NCBI GenBank assembly: GCA_020216625.1
Contig: JAIUYB010000102.1
Span: forward strand, 1 to 7,227
Reading direction: 5' to 3'
DNA from: Desulfarculus sp.
GTDB lineage: Bacteria; Desulfobacterota; Desulfarculia; Desulfarculales; Desulfarculaceae
DNA length: 7,227 nucleotides
In this document: positions 1 through 6,168 of the stretch, one piece after another
Numbering within the stretch: the stretch's first letter is position 1
Layout: each line of letters begins with the position of its first letter
Made by a program: the position numbers and the translations under genes
The notes under the pieces: generated by a model
Told to the model about the DNA's origin: nothing
Databases searched by the model: none
Seen by the model: the letters and a program-made list of their open reading frames with translations, nothing else

Positions 1-960
1 GTACCGGTCCAGGTGTTGACCCAGCCAGGCGATGGTGCGGGCGAGGCCCTCCTCCAGGTCCACCCGGGGCCGCCAGTCCAGGAGCTCGGCGGCCAGGCTG
101 GCGTCGGCCAAGAGGCGCTCCACCTCGCTACCCACCGGGCGTAGGCGGGCCGGGTCCTGGGTCAGGCCCAGGTCCTTGCCCATCAGCCGGGCGATGAGCC
201 GGGCCAGATCGCCGATGCTGATCTCGCGGCCCGAGCCCAGGTTGATGGTGCGGCCGATGGCCTGATCGGCCTGGGCCGCGGCCAGGAAGCCATCCACGGT
301 GTTGGTCACGTAGTTGAGGTCGCGGGTGGGGTGGAGGTTGCCCAGGCGCACCGGCTGGCCGGCCAGAAGCTGGGTGATGATGGTGGGAATCACCGCCCGG
401 GCCGACTGGCGGGGGCCGAAGGTGTTGAAGGGGCGCACCGTCACCGCCGGCAGACCGAAGGACAGGTGGAACGACTCCACCAATTTATCCGCCCCGATCT
501 TGCTGGCCGAGTAGGGCGACTGGCCCTGGAGGGGATGGTCCTCGGCGATGGGCACCCGCTGGGCGGTGCCGTAGACCTCGCTGGTGGAGGTGTGCACCAG
601 GCGCGAAACCCCGGCTTGGCGGCAGGCCTGGAGCACGTTGAGCGCTCCCTCCACGTTGACCCGCACGTAGCTCTGGGGAGCGTCGTAGGAGTAGGGAATG
701 GCGATCAGCGCCCCCAGGTGGAAGACCACCTGCTGGCCCTGCACCGCGCGGCCCACGCTCCAGGGATCGGTCAGGTCGCCGGCCAGGACCTCCATCTCCC
801 CGGCCAGGGGGGATTCGTCCAGCCATCCCCAGCGGCCCAGGGCGTTGTAGTGCACCAGTGCCCGCACCCGCGCGCCTTCTTCCACCAAGCGCTCGGCCAG
901 GTGGCTGCCAATGAATCCGCCCGCGCCGGTCACCAGCACCGGCAGGCTCCGCCAGTTCAT
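1..960 (-). CDS. legB: LegB-type NAD-dependent 4,6-dehydratase (3' end cut by window edge)
   Basis: Extended SDR-family sugar-nucleotide 4,6-dehydratase that, in the legionaminic-acid pathway, converts an NDP-GlcNAc (GDP-linked in Campylobacter) to the 4-keto-6-deoxy sugar for later amination. I translated the open frame by hand: 320 codons with no stop before the left edge. Seen: Rossmann motif TGAGGFIG at residues 11-18, the TSTSEVYG block at 124-131 carrying the catalytic Ser/Glu region, YSASK with Tyr150 and Lys154, then PFNTFGPRQSARAVIPT at 177-193 and HPTRD at 210-214. The stretches LIAIPYSY and QGQSPYSASKIGAD are those I remember as typical of LegB rather than RmlB or GDP-mannose dehydratase. 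Homologues run about 320-340 residues, so only a short tail should be missing. The start is fixed by a perfect AAGGAGG site 7 bases upstream. A LegC aminotransferase just beyond the left edge is expected from known clusters but not seen. Confidence 0.93.
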   Translation of the reverse strand, partial: MNWRSLPVLVTGAGGFIGSHLAERLVEEGARVRALVHYNALGRWGWLDESPLAGEMEVLAGDLTDPWSVGRAVQGQQVVFHLGALIAIPYSYDAPQSYVRVNVEGALNVLQACRQAGVSRLVHTSTSEVYGTAQRVPIAEDHPLQGQSPYSASKIGADKLVESFHLSFGLPAVTVRPFNTFGPRQSARAVIPTIITQLLAGQPVRLGNLHPTRDLNYVTNTVDGFLAAAQADQAIGRTINLGSGREISIGDLARLIARLMGKDLGLTQDPARLRPVGSEVERLLADASLAAELLDWRPRVDLEEGLARTIAWLGQHLDRY

Positions 961-1067
961 GCCTCGTCCTCCTTGGGCCGGCCGGGATCGCTCAGCCGCC
1001 CCTGGCGGGCGTCCTCTTGGGCCTTGGCCCCCCAAAAGCGGCGCTCATGGTCGACCATCAATGCCAT
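957..1067 (-). CDS. Possible 36-aa protein overlapping the legB start
   Basis: An open frame in the gap between the synthase and legB. It starts at ATG 1067 (second ATG at 1058) and ends in TGA at 959-957, giving an ATGA overlap with the legB start codon. The frame stays open further upstream to a TAA at 1139-1137, so a GTG start at 1109 would give 50 residues. The product would be hydrophilic and charged, with a segment reading DHERRFWGAKAQED and an acidic tail. I do not recognise it. Support: coupling-type overlap and AAGG-like bases upstream. Against: it is short, GC-rich sequence produces such frames by chance, and its end doubles as the legB ribosome binding site. It could be a leader peptide for coupling, the remnant of a degraded gene, or non-coding. 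Confidence 0.3.
   Translation of the reverse strand: MALMVDHERRFWGAKAQEDARQGRLSDPGRPKEDEA
968..974 (-). promoter_or_regulatory. Ribosome binding site of legB
   Basis: AAGGAGG on the minus strand with 7 bases before the legB ATG at 960. It is the strongest Shine-Dalgarno match in the window and confirms the start. It lies inside the possible small ORF that overlaps the legB start by ATGA. Confidence 0.85.
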
Positions 1068-1109
1068 GCCCTTGCGACCTTGGCATAAAGGCAGCAGAAC
1101 CTGCGTCAC

Positions 1110-1213
1110 CGGAAAATCCGGCCGTGGCAACAAGTGTTAATACCTGGACAATACACTGAAAATCCCTCACGATCCCTTCTTGCCCAAGGTCGAGACTCGC
1201 GGGGATGCGGGCT
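1110..1213 (-). other. Intergenic stretch downstream of the synthase gene
   Basis: Stretch between the synthase stop and the possible small ORF. Around 1130-1180 it is visibly richer in A and T than the flanking genes and carries TATTAA-like and TATTGT-like hexamers, but I found no convincing -35 partner at 16-18 bases. A small inverted repeat (CCGGA-TTT-TCCGG, 1108-1120) lies near its left end without a following T run, so it is not a classical terminator. It may hold a secondary promoter for legB and later genes, but this is not demonstrated. Confidence 0.4.
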
Positions 1214-2266
1214 TCACGCGATCATCTCCAGGCTGAGCAACTGGCCGGAGGCGATGTCCCGCGCCGCAGGCCGGCCCAGCAATCGGGGCAGCCACTCCGG
1301 ACCCAGGCCGGTGCCCGGCCGGCGCAGGAGCAGCAGGTCGGCCTCCAGGATTTGGCCGGCGGCGATGTCCCGGGCCGCCACCAGGCTGCGCCGGGCCACG
1401 TCGCGGATCTCGCGCTCGCAGGGTTGCAGGACCTTTTGGCCGTCGCCCAGGGCGGACTCGACTTTGCGCACCCCGGCCACCAGGGTCTTGAATTCCTCCG
1501 GCTCGGTCGAGGCCCGGTGGTCCGGACCGGGCAGGGAGCGGTCCAGGGTGAAGTGCTTCTCCAGGATCGCCGCGCCCAGGGCCACCGCGGCCAGGGCCAC
1601 TTCGTTGCCTGGGGTGTGGTCGGAAAATCCCACCGGACGGCCAAAGGCCTGGGCCAGGCTGGCCATGGCCCGCAGGTTGGCTTGGGCCGGATCGGCGGGA
1701 TAGGCGCTGACGCAGTGCAACAGGGCCAGGGCCGGGCAGCCGGCTTGGTCCAGGGCCTCCACCGCCGCCCCCACCTCGGCCAAGTCGCACATGCCGGTGG
1801 AGAGGATCACCGGCCGGCCCTTGGCCGCCACCTGGCGCAGGAAGGGCAGGTTGGTGACCTCGCCGGAGGGAATTTTGAAGGCCGGCAGGTCCAGATCGTC
1901 CAGCAAATCGGCGCTGGCCGGGCCGAAGGGGGTGGAGAGGAAAATCAGGCCCAGTTGGCGGCAGCGCGCCTGGAGCGCGCGGTGGGCCTCCGGGCTCAGC
2001 TCCAGGCGCTCCAGCATGGCGTACTGGGATTCCTCCCCGCCCTCGCCCGCGCGCTGATAGGCGGCCTTGGGAGCCTGGGGACTGGCCACCTCGGCGGCGG
2101 TGAAGGTCTGGAACTTCACCGCGTCGGCTCCGCAGTCGGCCGCCGCCTCCACCAGCCTCAAGGCCAGATCCAGGCTACCGTTGTGATTGACCCCTGCCTC
2201 GGCGATGATGAAGCAGGGCCGACCCGGACCCACCAGGCGTCCGGCGATGTTCATGGGGGCTACCAC
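1214..2266 (-). CDS. neuB: N-acylneuraminate / legionaminate synthase (NeuB/LegI type)
   Basis: Cytoplasmic synthase condensing an N-acylated hexosamine with phosphoenolpyruvate to give the nine-carbon nonulosonic acid. Numbered from the GTG at 2266 (350 residues): an N-terminal TIM-barrel NeuB domain with AEAGVNHNG (Glu23), KFQ (Lys51), LSTPF (110-114), FKIPSGE (Lys131, Glu136), SDHT (His217), EKHF (His238) and GPDH (Asp249), then a C-terminal antifreeze-like SAF domain from about 291 with RRPGTG (Arg316). These match the substrate- and metal-binding residues described for Neisseria NeuB. AEAGVNHNG and SDHT fit NeuB/LegI; PseI proteins usually carry versions like ELSANHNG and SDHSFG. Neighbouring legB makes legionaminic acid likelier than Neu5Ac as product. 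The GTG has GGAGG 9 bases upstream and overlaps the SDR stop by 7 bases; an ATG at 2254 (346 residues) is possible but lacks a well-spaced site. Confidence 0.93.
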   Translation of the reverse strand: MVAPMNIAGRLVGPGRPCFIIAEAGVNHNGSLDLALRLVEAAADCGADAVKFQTFTAAEVASPQAPKAAYQRAGEGGEESQYAMLERLELSPEAHRALQARCRQLGLIFLSTPFGPASADLLDDLDLPAFKIPSGEVTNLPFLRQVAAKGRPVILSTGMCDLAEVGAAVEALDQAGCPALALLHCVSAYPADPAQANLRAMASLAQAFGRPVGFSDHTPGNEVALAAVALGAAILEKHFTLDRSLPGPDHRASTEPEEFKTLVAGVRKVESALGDGQKVLQPCEREIRDVARRSLVAARDIAAGQILEADLLLLRRPGTGLGPEWLPRLLGRPAARDIASGQLLSLEMIA

Positions 2267-3063
2267 GCGCTCCAGCCTCCATCCACCACCAGGTTGTGCC
2301 CGGTGACATAGGCCGACAGGTCGCTGGCCAGATAGGCGGCCGCGCCCTTGATGTCGTCCTCGCTGGCCATGCGCCCCTGGGGGGTGCGGGCTTGGTAGCG
2401 TTCCACGAAAATCTCCGGCTGGTTGCGCCACACCCCGCCCAGGCTGATCCCGTTGACTCGCACCCGGGGAGCCAGCACCGTGGCCAGCCAGCGGGTGAGC
2501 TGGAGCAGACCGCCCTTGCTGGCGGCGTAGGCGGCCGGGTTGCCCATGGCGGTGCCCTCGTAGAGCCGCAGGTCTGGTCCCAGGATGCCATAGATGCTGG
2601 CCACGTTGATCACCGAACCGCTCCCCTGGGCCGCCAGCAAGGGGGCGGCGGCCTGGGTGAGGACAAAGGCGGCGGTGAGGTTGACCTCCAGGGCCGCGCG
2701 CCAGGTCTCGGCGCTCTGCTGGGCGAATGGCGTCACCCAGCCCTCCAGCTGGCTGGTGCCCACGAAGGCGGCGCAGTTGATCAGGATGTCCAGGCCGCCC
2801 AGGGTCTGGGCCACCTTTTCCGGCATGGCGCGGGTGGCGGCCTCGTCGGCCAGGTCGCAGGCCAGGCCCAGGCTGGGCACATCGTGCGCCTGGGCGATGG
2901 CCGCGGCCCGCTCCTGGCAGGCCGTGGGGTCCAGGTCCAGGATCGCCACCGCCGCCCCCAACTCGGCCAGGGCCTCGGCCATGGCCGAGCCCAGATGGCC
3001 GGCCCCGCCGGTGATCAGGGCCACCCGGCCCCGCAGGTCCATCAGCTCCTTGAGCGGGCGCAT
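2260..3063 (-). CDS. Short-chain dehydrogenase/reductase, PtmA-like
   Basis: Classical SDR of 267 residues, probably NAD(H)-dependent. Seen: cofactor motif TGGAGHLG at 18-25, Asp43 at the end of the second strand (usually NAD preference), NCAAF at 96-100, Asn128, catalytic Ser156 in NVASIYG, Tyr179 and Lys183 in YAASK, and the usual C-terminal VDGGW. The start at 3063 is chosen because its ATG overlaps the upstream stop (TGATG) and GGGAGAGG lies at 3068-3075 with good spacing; an in-frame ATG at 3096 would lie deep in the previous gene. Campylobacter flagellin-glycosylation loci pair a similar SDR (PtmA) with the CMP-sugar synthetase PtmB; PtmA has been placed in legionaminic-acid supply without a firmly proven reaction, as far as I know. 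Its position between synthetase and synthase suggests a role in making or modifying the sugar, but the substrate cannot be read from the sequence. Confidence 0.88.
   Translation of the reverse strand: MRPLKELMDLRGRVALITGGAGHLGSAMAEALAELGAAVAILDLDPTACQERAAAIAQAHDVPSLGLACDLADEAATRAMPEKVAQTLGGLDILINCAAFVGTSQLEGWVTPFAQQSAETWRAALEVNLTAAFVLTQAAAPLLAAQGSGSVINVASIYGILGPDLRLYEGTAMGNPAAYAASKGGLLQLTRWLATVLAPRVRVNGISLGGVWRNQPEIFVERYQARTPQGRMASEDDIKGAAAYLASDLSAYVTGHNLVVDGGWSAW
2276..2280 (-). promoter_or_regulatory. Ribosome binding site favouring the GTG start of the synthase
   Basis: GGAGG on the minus strand, 9 bases before GTG 2266 and 21 before ATG 2254. The spacing favours the GTG start, which lies inside the last codons of the upstream SDR gene, so the two genes are probably translationally coupled. 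Confidence 0.55.
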
Positions 3064-3779
3064 CAGGCCTCTCCCAACCGCCGGCGCATCAGGCACTCGG
3101 CCAGGTAGAAATCCAGCTCGCTGTCTATGTCGATGGCGCGCTCCTCCGGCACCTCCACCGCCCGCACCCGGCCGCTCATCAGGTTGGGCGCGCTCAACAC
3201 GAAGTCGGGCCGCGCGGCATAGGCCACGGTGGTGAGGTCGAAGATCGCCGGGGCGTCCTGGCGGCGGACCACCGCGTCCTGGGGCGGAATCACCAGCCGG
3301 ACCAGGCCGTCCTCCTGGCGCACCACCTGGTTGAAATAGGGATTGCGCGCCGCCGGGCGCATGGTGACCACCGCGTCGGCGTCGCTGGTCAAGAGCGCCT
3401 GCACGCAGTTCGCCAGGTCCTGGGGTTCACGCAGGGGGCTGGTGGCCGGGATGCTGGCCATGGCCGTGAAGGGTTCGTAACCGGGCAGGGCGCGCAGGCT
3501 GGTGATGGCGTGGCGCCAAGCCAGCCATTCCGGGGCGTCGTCGGCGGCCAGCTCGGCCGGACGCATGAAAGGTGTCTCGGCCCCCCAGCGCCGGGCCACC
3601 TCGGCGATCTCGGCGTCCTCGGTGGAGACCACCACCCGGTCCACCAAGCCGCAGGCCAAGCCGCACTCGATGGCCCAGGCCAGCAAGGGCTTGCCGGCCA
3701 GGGGGCGCAGGTTCTTGCGCGGCACACCCTTGCTGCCCCCGCGCGCGAAGATCAGGCCGATGACGCCGCTGGCCGCCAT
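3063..3779 (-). CDS. neuA: CMP-nonulosonate cytidylyltransferase (NeuA/LegF/PtmB-like)
   Basis: Cytoplasmic enzyme that activates a nonulosonic acid with CTP, giving the CMP-sugar used by glycosyltransferases. The 238 residues hold one GT-A-like nucleotidyltransferase domain. Seen: signature ARGGSKGVPRKN at 12-23 (CTP binding), STEDAEIAE at 52-60, IPATSPLR at 110-117, RRQDAP at 172-177 and AIDIDSELD at 215-223 with the metal-binding acidic residues. After RRQDAP the protein reads DLTTVAYA where canonical NeuA proteins have an NGAIY-like block; I recall this variant from PtmB/LegF-type synthetases, which suits the PtmA-like gene next door. The length is normal for a single-domain synthetase. 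Its ribosome binding site overlaps the wzt stop codon 12 bases upstream, and its own stop overlaps the SDR start by one base. The exact sugar (Leg5Ac7Ac, Neu5Ac or another) is inferred from context. Confidence 0.92.
   Translation of the reverse strand: MAASGVIGLIFARGGSKGVPRKNLRPLAGKPLLAWAIECGLACGLVDRVVVSTEDAEIAEVARRWGAETPFMRPAELAADDAPEWLAWRHAITSLRALPGYEPFTAMASIPATSPLREPQDLANCVQALLTSDADAVVTMRPAARNPYFNQVVRQEDGLVRLVIPPQDAVVRRQDAPAIFDLTTVAYAARPDFVLSAPNLMSGRVRAVEVPEERAIDIDSELDFYLAECLMRRRLGEA
3068..3075 (-). promoter_or_regulatory. Ribosome binding site of the SDR gene
   Basis: GGGAGAGG on the minus strand inside the last codons of the CMP-sugar synthetase gene, with 7 bases between its GGGAG core and the ATG at 3063. 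It selects this start over the longer frame. Confidence 0.7.
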
Positions 3780-3787
3780 GCGCGATT

Positions 3788-3793
3788 CTCCTT
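3788..3793 (-). promoter_or_regulatory. Ribosome binding site of the cytidylyltransferase gene
   Basis: AAGGAG on the minus strand, its two A bases being those of the wzt TAA stop codon, with 8 bases before the ATG at 3779. This stop/Shine-Dalgarno overlap suggests coupled translation. Confidence 0.75.
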
Positions 3794-5051
3794 AGGCCTC
3801 CAAGCGCCAGGAGTGATCCACCAGGAAGACACCCACGTCGCTGACCGGCTTGCCGCTGCCGAAGAAGTCGCCGGGGGAAACCTCCAGCACCACCGCGCCA
3901 ATGATCTTATCCGTGCGTTGCCCGGGAGCCTGGGCTTCCAGGTCCAAAAGATAGGAACCCGGAGCCAGGGTCAGACGGGGCAGGCGGCAGACCATGCGGC
4001 CGCGGCCGGGGAGACGCTCGAAGTTTTGGCCGGTCAGGCGGGTGAAGGCTATCGCCAGCGGCTTGCCCAGACGGTCGCGAAACCAGACCCAGGCCATGAC
4101 GTTGCTCAGCTCTTGGCCATCCCGGGTTTCGTACTCCAGCACCAATTCGACCTCCTGGCCACAGAAGGCGAATTCCAATTCGCGGCCATTGCCGTCGCGC
4201 AGATGAAAGCCCGTGAACTTGATGACGCCAGGGCCTTCCTGGGCGCGCTCATCAAGGCTCACGCTGGCGGCCAGGTCCAGGCTGGCCTTGGTGTAGGCCT
4301 CCACCACCTCCGCGCTGGGGCCGTCGGCCACCAGCCGGCCGTCGTCGATCCAGATCGCCCGCGAGCACAGGCCCAGAATGGCCTCCATGTTGTGGCTCAC
4401 CAGGAGGATGGTGCGCCCGGCGGTGGCCACGTTGCCCATCTTGCCCAGGCATTTTTTCTGGAAGGCCAAGTCGCCCACCGCCAGCACCTCGTCCACCAGG
4501 AGGATCTCGGGGTTGAGGTGGGCGGCCACCGAGAAGGCCAGGCGCACGTACATGCCGCTGGAGTAGTATTTGACCGGGGTGTCGATGAAGCGCTCCACCT
4601 CGGCGAAGTCCACGATCTCGTCGAAGCGGCTTTTGATCTCGGCGTGGCGCATGCCCAGGATGGCGCCGTTGAGAAAGATGTTCTCGCGCCCGGTCAGCTC
4701 GGCATGAAAGCCGGTGCCCACCTCCAACAGACTGCCCACTCGGCCGTGCAGTCTGGCGCGGCCCTGGCTGGGGTCGGTGATGCGCGAGAGGATCTTGAGC
4801 AGGGTGGTCTTGCCGGCGCCATTGCGCCCCACCACTCCCAGGGCCTCGCCGGCCTGGACCGAGAAGCTGACGTCCCGCAGGGCCCAGAGAGTCTCCTGCT
4901 CGCTGGCCTGGGTGGCGCTGCGAATCAGGTAGCGAAAGGGCGCGACCAGGGCCCCGCCCAGGGCCTGCCAGAAGTTGGCAGGCTTCTTTTGGCTTTTCCC
5001 CAAGCGATAACGCTTGCCCAGCCCCTCCACCGTGATGGCCGTCTGGCTCAT
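3792..5051 (-). CDS. wzt: Polysaccharide ABC transporter ATP-binding protein with carbohydrate-binding tail (Wzt)
   Basis: ATPase of the two-component exporter that moves finished, lipid-linked O-antigen or capsule-like glycan across the inner membrane together with the permease Wzm. It has 419 residues, within the usual size of Wzt proteins that bind their glycan. Seen: Walker A GRNGAGKT at 75-82, a Q-loop region with LEVGTGFHAELTGREN at 109-124, signature YSSGM at 163-167, Walker B ILLVDE at 183-188, and the H-loop His220 in SHNM. Residues from about 265 form a beta-rich C-terminal part consistent with the Wzt carbohydrate-binding domain, which in characterised systems reads the modified non-reducing end of the chain. 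The N-terminal stretch before the core is also typical. It lies 10 bases after pseB with a GAGG site overlapping that stop. Unusually, it is separated from wzm by pseB. Confidence 0.94.
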   Translation of the reverse strand: MSQTAITVEGLGKRYRLGKSQKKPANFWQALGGALVAPFRYLIRSATQASEQETLWALRDVSFSVQAGEALGVVGRNGAGKTTLLKILSRITDPSQGRARLHGRVGSLLEVGTGFHAELTGRENIFLNGAILGMRHAEIKSRFDEIVDFAEVERFIDTPVKYYSSGMYVRLAFSVAAHLNPEILLVDEVLAVGDLAFQKKCLGKMGNVATAGRTILLVSHNMEAILGLCSRAIWIDDGRLVADGPSAEVVEAYTKASLDLAASVSLDERAQEGPGVIKFTGFHLRDGNGRELEFAFCGQEVELVLEYETRDGQELSNVMAWVWFRDRLGKPLAIAFTRLTGQNFERLPGRGRMVCRLPRLTLAPGSYLLDLEAQAPGQRTDKIIGAVVLEVSPGDFFGSGKPVSDVGVFLVDHSWRLEA

Positions 5052-5059
5052 GCCGCGCG

Positions 5060-5063
5060 CCTC
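5060..5063 (-). promoter_or_regulatory. Ribosome binding site of wzt
   Basis: GAGG on the minus strand overlapping the pseB TGA stop, with 8 bases before the ATG at 5051. Short but well spaced; it points to coupling between pseB and wzt. Confidence 0.55.
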
Positions 5064-6039
5064 AGCAATCCTCGAGCATGGAATTGAGCTCGTCGGACTC
5101 CAGGTGGCGGCTGTTCTGGTTGCTGGCGAAGCAGAAACCCTCGGGCAGGGGTTGCCCCTGCAAGTCCTCGCTGGGGCGCCACCAGGGGAAGCTGGGCTGG
5201 ATCAGGAACATGTCCGCCAGACGCAGGGCCTGGCGCGACTCGTCGGTGCTGATCAGGACCTCGTGCAGCTTCTCGCCCGGGCGGATGCCGATCTCCTGGA
5301 CCTTGCAGGCCGGGGCCAGCAGATGGGCCAGGTCCATGATGCTGCAACTGGGGATGTCGGGCACGAAAATCTCGCCTCCCTGCATCCGCTCGATGCAATT
5401 GAGCACGAAGCGCACCCCCTGCTCCAGGGTGATCCAGAAGCGGGTCATGCGCCGGTCGGTGACGGTGATGCAACCCTGCTCGGCCTGCTTGCGGAACAAG
5501 GGCACCACCGAGCCCCGGCTGCCGATGACATTGCCGTAGCGGCAGGCGCTGAAACGAGAGCCCCCCTCGAAGGAATAGGAGTTGGCCTGGATCACCATCT
5601 TCTCGGCGCAGAGCTTGGTGGCCCCATAGAGATTGATGGGGTTGACCGCCTTGTCGGTGCTGATGGCCATAACCTTTGGCACCTTGCGGGCGATGGCCGC
5701 GTCGATGACGTTCTTGGTGCCCAGGATGTTGGTCTTGATGGCCTCGAAGGGGTTGTATTCGCAGGCCGGGACCTGCTTCAGCGCCGCGGCGTGCACCACC
5801 AGGTCCACCTCGCGGAAGGCGCGGTAGAGCCGGTCGGGGTCGCGCACATCGCCCAGGAAGTAGCGCATCACCTTGTCCGGGCCGGCGGGGAACTTCTGGT
5901 TCATCTCGTGTTGCTTCAGCTCGTCGCGGCTGAGGACGATGACCTTGCGCGGTTTGTAGTCGCGCAGGGCGACCTCCACGAACTTGCGGCCAAAGGAGCC
6001 GGTTCCGCCGGTTATCAGGACTGTCTTGTCGTTCAGCAT
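5062..6039 (-). CDS. pseB: UDP-N-acetylglucosamine 4,6-dehydratase (inverting), PseB-like
   Basis: Soluble extended SDR that converts UDP-GlcNAc to the 4-keto-6-deoxy sugar with inversion at C5, the first step toward pseudaminic acid. The length, 325 residues, is close to known PseB (about 330), not the large membrane-bound CapD/PglF form. Seen: TGGTGSFG at 10-17, SRDELKQ at 37-43, LKQVPACEYNPFEA at 87-100, catalytic STDK with Asp129 and Lys130, Tyr138 and Lys142 in YGATK, YGNVIGSRGSVVPLF starting near 168, and MTRFWITLEQGV, a PseB hallmark. The spacing of Asp, Lys and Tyr matches the residues described in Helicobacter FlaA1. No clear Shine-Dalgarno precedes the ATG, although a short upstream ORF ends 4 bases before it. 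No PseC, PseH, PseG or PseI is in the window, so the product may instead feed another 6-deoxy-HexNAc route. Confidence 0.92.
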   Translation of the reverse strand: MLNDKTVLITGGTGSFGRKFVEVALRDYKPRKVIVLSRDELKQHEMNQKFPAGPDKVMRYFLGDVRDPDRLYRAFREVDLVVHAAALKQVPACEYNPFEAIKTNILGTKNVIDAAIARKVPKVMAISTDKAVNPINLYGATKLCAEKMVIQANSYSFEGGSRFSACRYGNVIGSRGSVVPLFRKQAEQGCITVTDRRMTRFWITLEQGVRFVLNCIERMQGGEIFVPDIPSCSIMDLAHLLAPACKVQEIGIRPGEKLHEVLISTDESRQALRLADMFLIQPSFPWWRPSEDLQGQPLPEGFCFASNQNSRHLESDELNSMLEDC

Positions 6040-6043
6040 CCGG

Positions 6044-6133
6044 TTAATCAGGCTTTCTGGGCCGGCGGCGTGGGTCGCGCCCCGGCGCTGACGATCGGCC
6101 CCGCCGCGGGCGACGGAACCGGGTGAACAGCAT
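6044..6133 (-). CDS. Possible 29-codon ORF ending 4 bases before pseB
   Basis: ATG at 6133 preceded by GTGGTGGGGATA, which offers a weak, close ribosome site. It ends in TAA at 6046-6044, four bases before the pseB ATG. The predicted peptide starts MLFTRFRRPRRG and is extremely arginine- and proline-rich, as random GC-rich DNA often is. It is in the same frame as wzm; the frame is open from the wzm TGA to this TAA. Its only plausible value is as a coupling ORF, because pseB lacks its own ribosome site. I do not claim a protein function. Confidence 0.18.
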   Translation of the reverse strand: MLFTRFRRPRRGRSSAPGRDPRRRPRKPD

Positions 6134-6145
6134 TATCCCCACCAC

Positions 6146-6168
6146 GACGTGAGTCTTGACCCACCGTC
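6146..6168 (-). other. Hairpin straddling the wzm stop codon
   Basis: On the minus strand GAC-g-GTGGGT-CAAG-ACTCAC-GTC can fold into a stem of 9 pairs, one of them a G-T, with one bulged G and a 4-base loop. It begins inside the wzm TGA. No T run follows, so it is not a classical intrinsic terminator; it could affect mRNA stability or the relative expression of wzm and the genes behind it. It may also be chance. Confidence 0.35.

Noticed and set aside
1014..1038. Inverted repeat CTTTTGGG / CCCAAGAG on the minus strand
   Set aside because: Eight pairs with one wobble and a 9-base loop inside the possible small ORF; no terminator features and easily due to chance.
331..1140. 269-codon open frame on the plus strand
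   Set aside because: Antisense to legB, whose reading frame carries the complete dehydratase motif set; no domain seen.
1205..2311. 368-codon open frame on the plus strand
   Set aside because: Antisense shadow of the synthase gene; low-complexity Gln/Gly/Ala/His composition and no motif.
3510..5087. 525-codon open frame on the plus strand
   Set aside because: It lies antisense to wzt and the cytidylyltransferase gene, both with clear family motifs. Its translation is rich in Gly, Ala, His and Gln with no recognisable domain, as expected opposite GC-rich genes.
5014..6126. 370-codon open frame on the plus strand
   Set aside because: Antisense to pseB; composition is typical of a shadow frame and there is no family resemblance.
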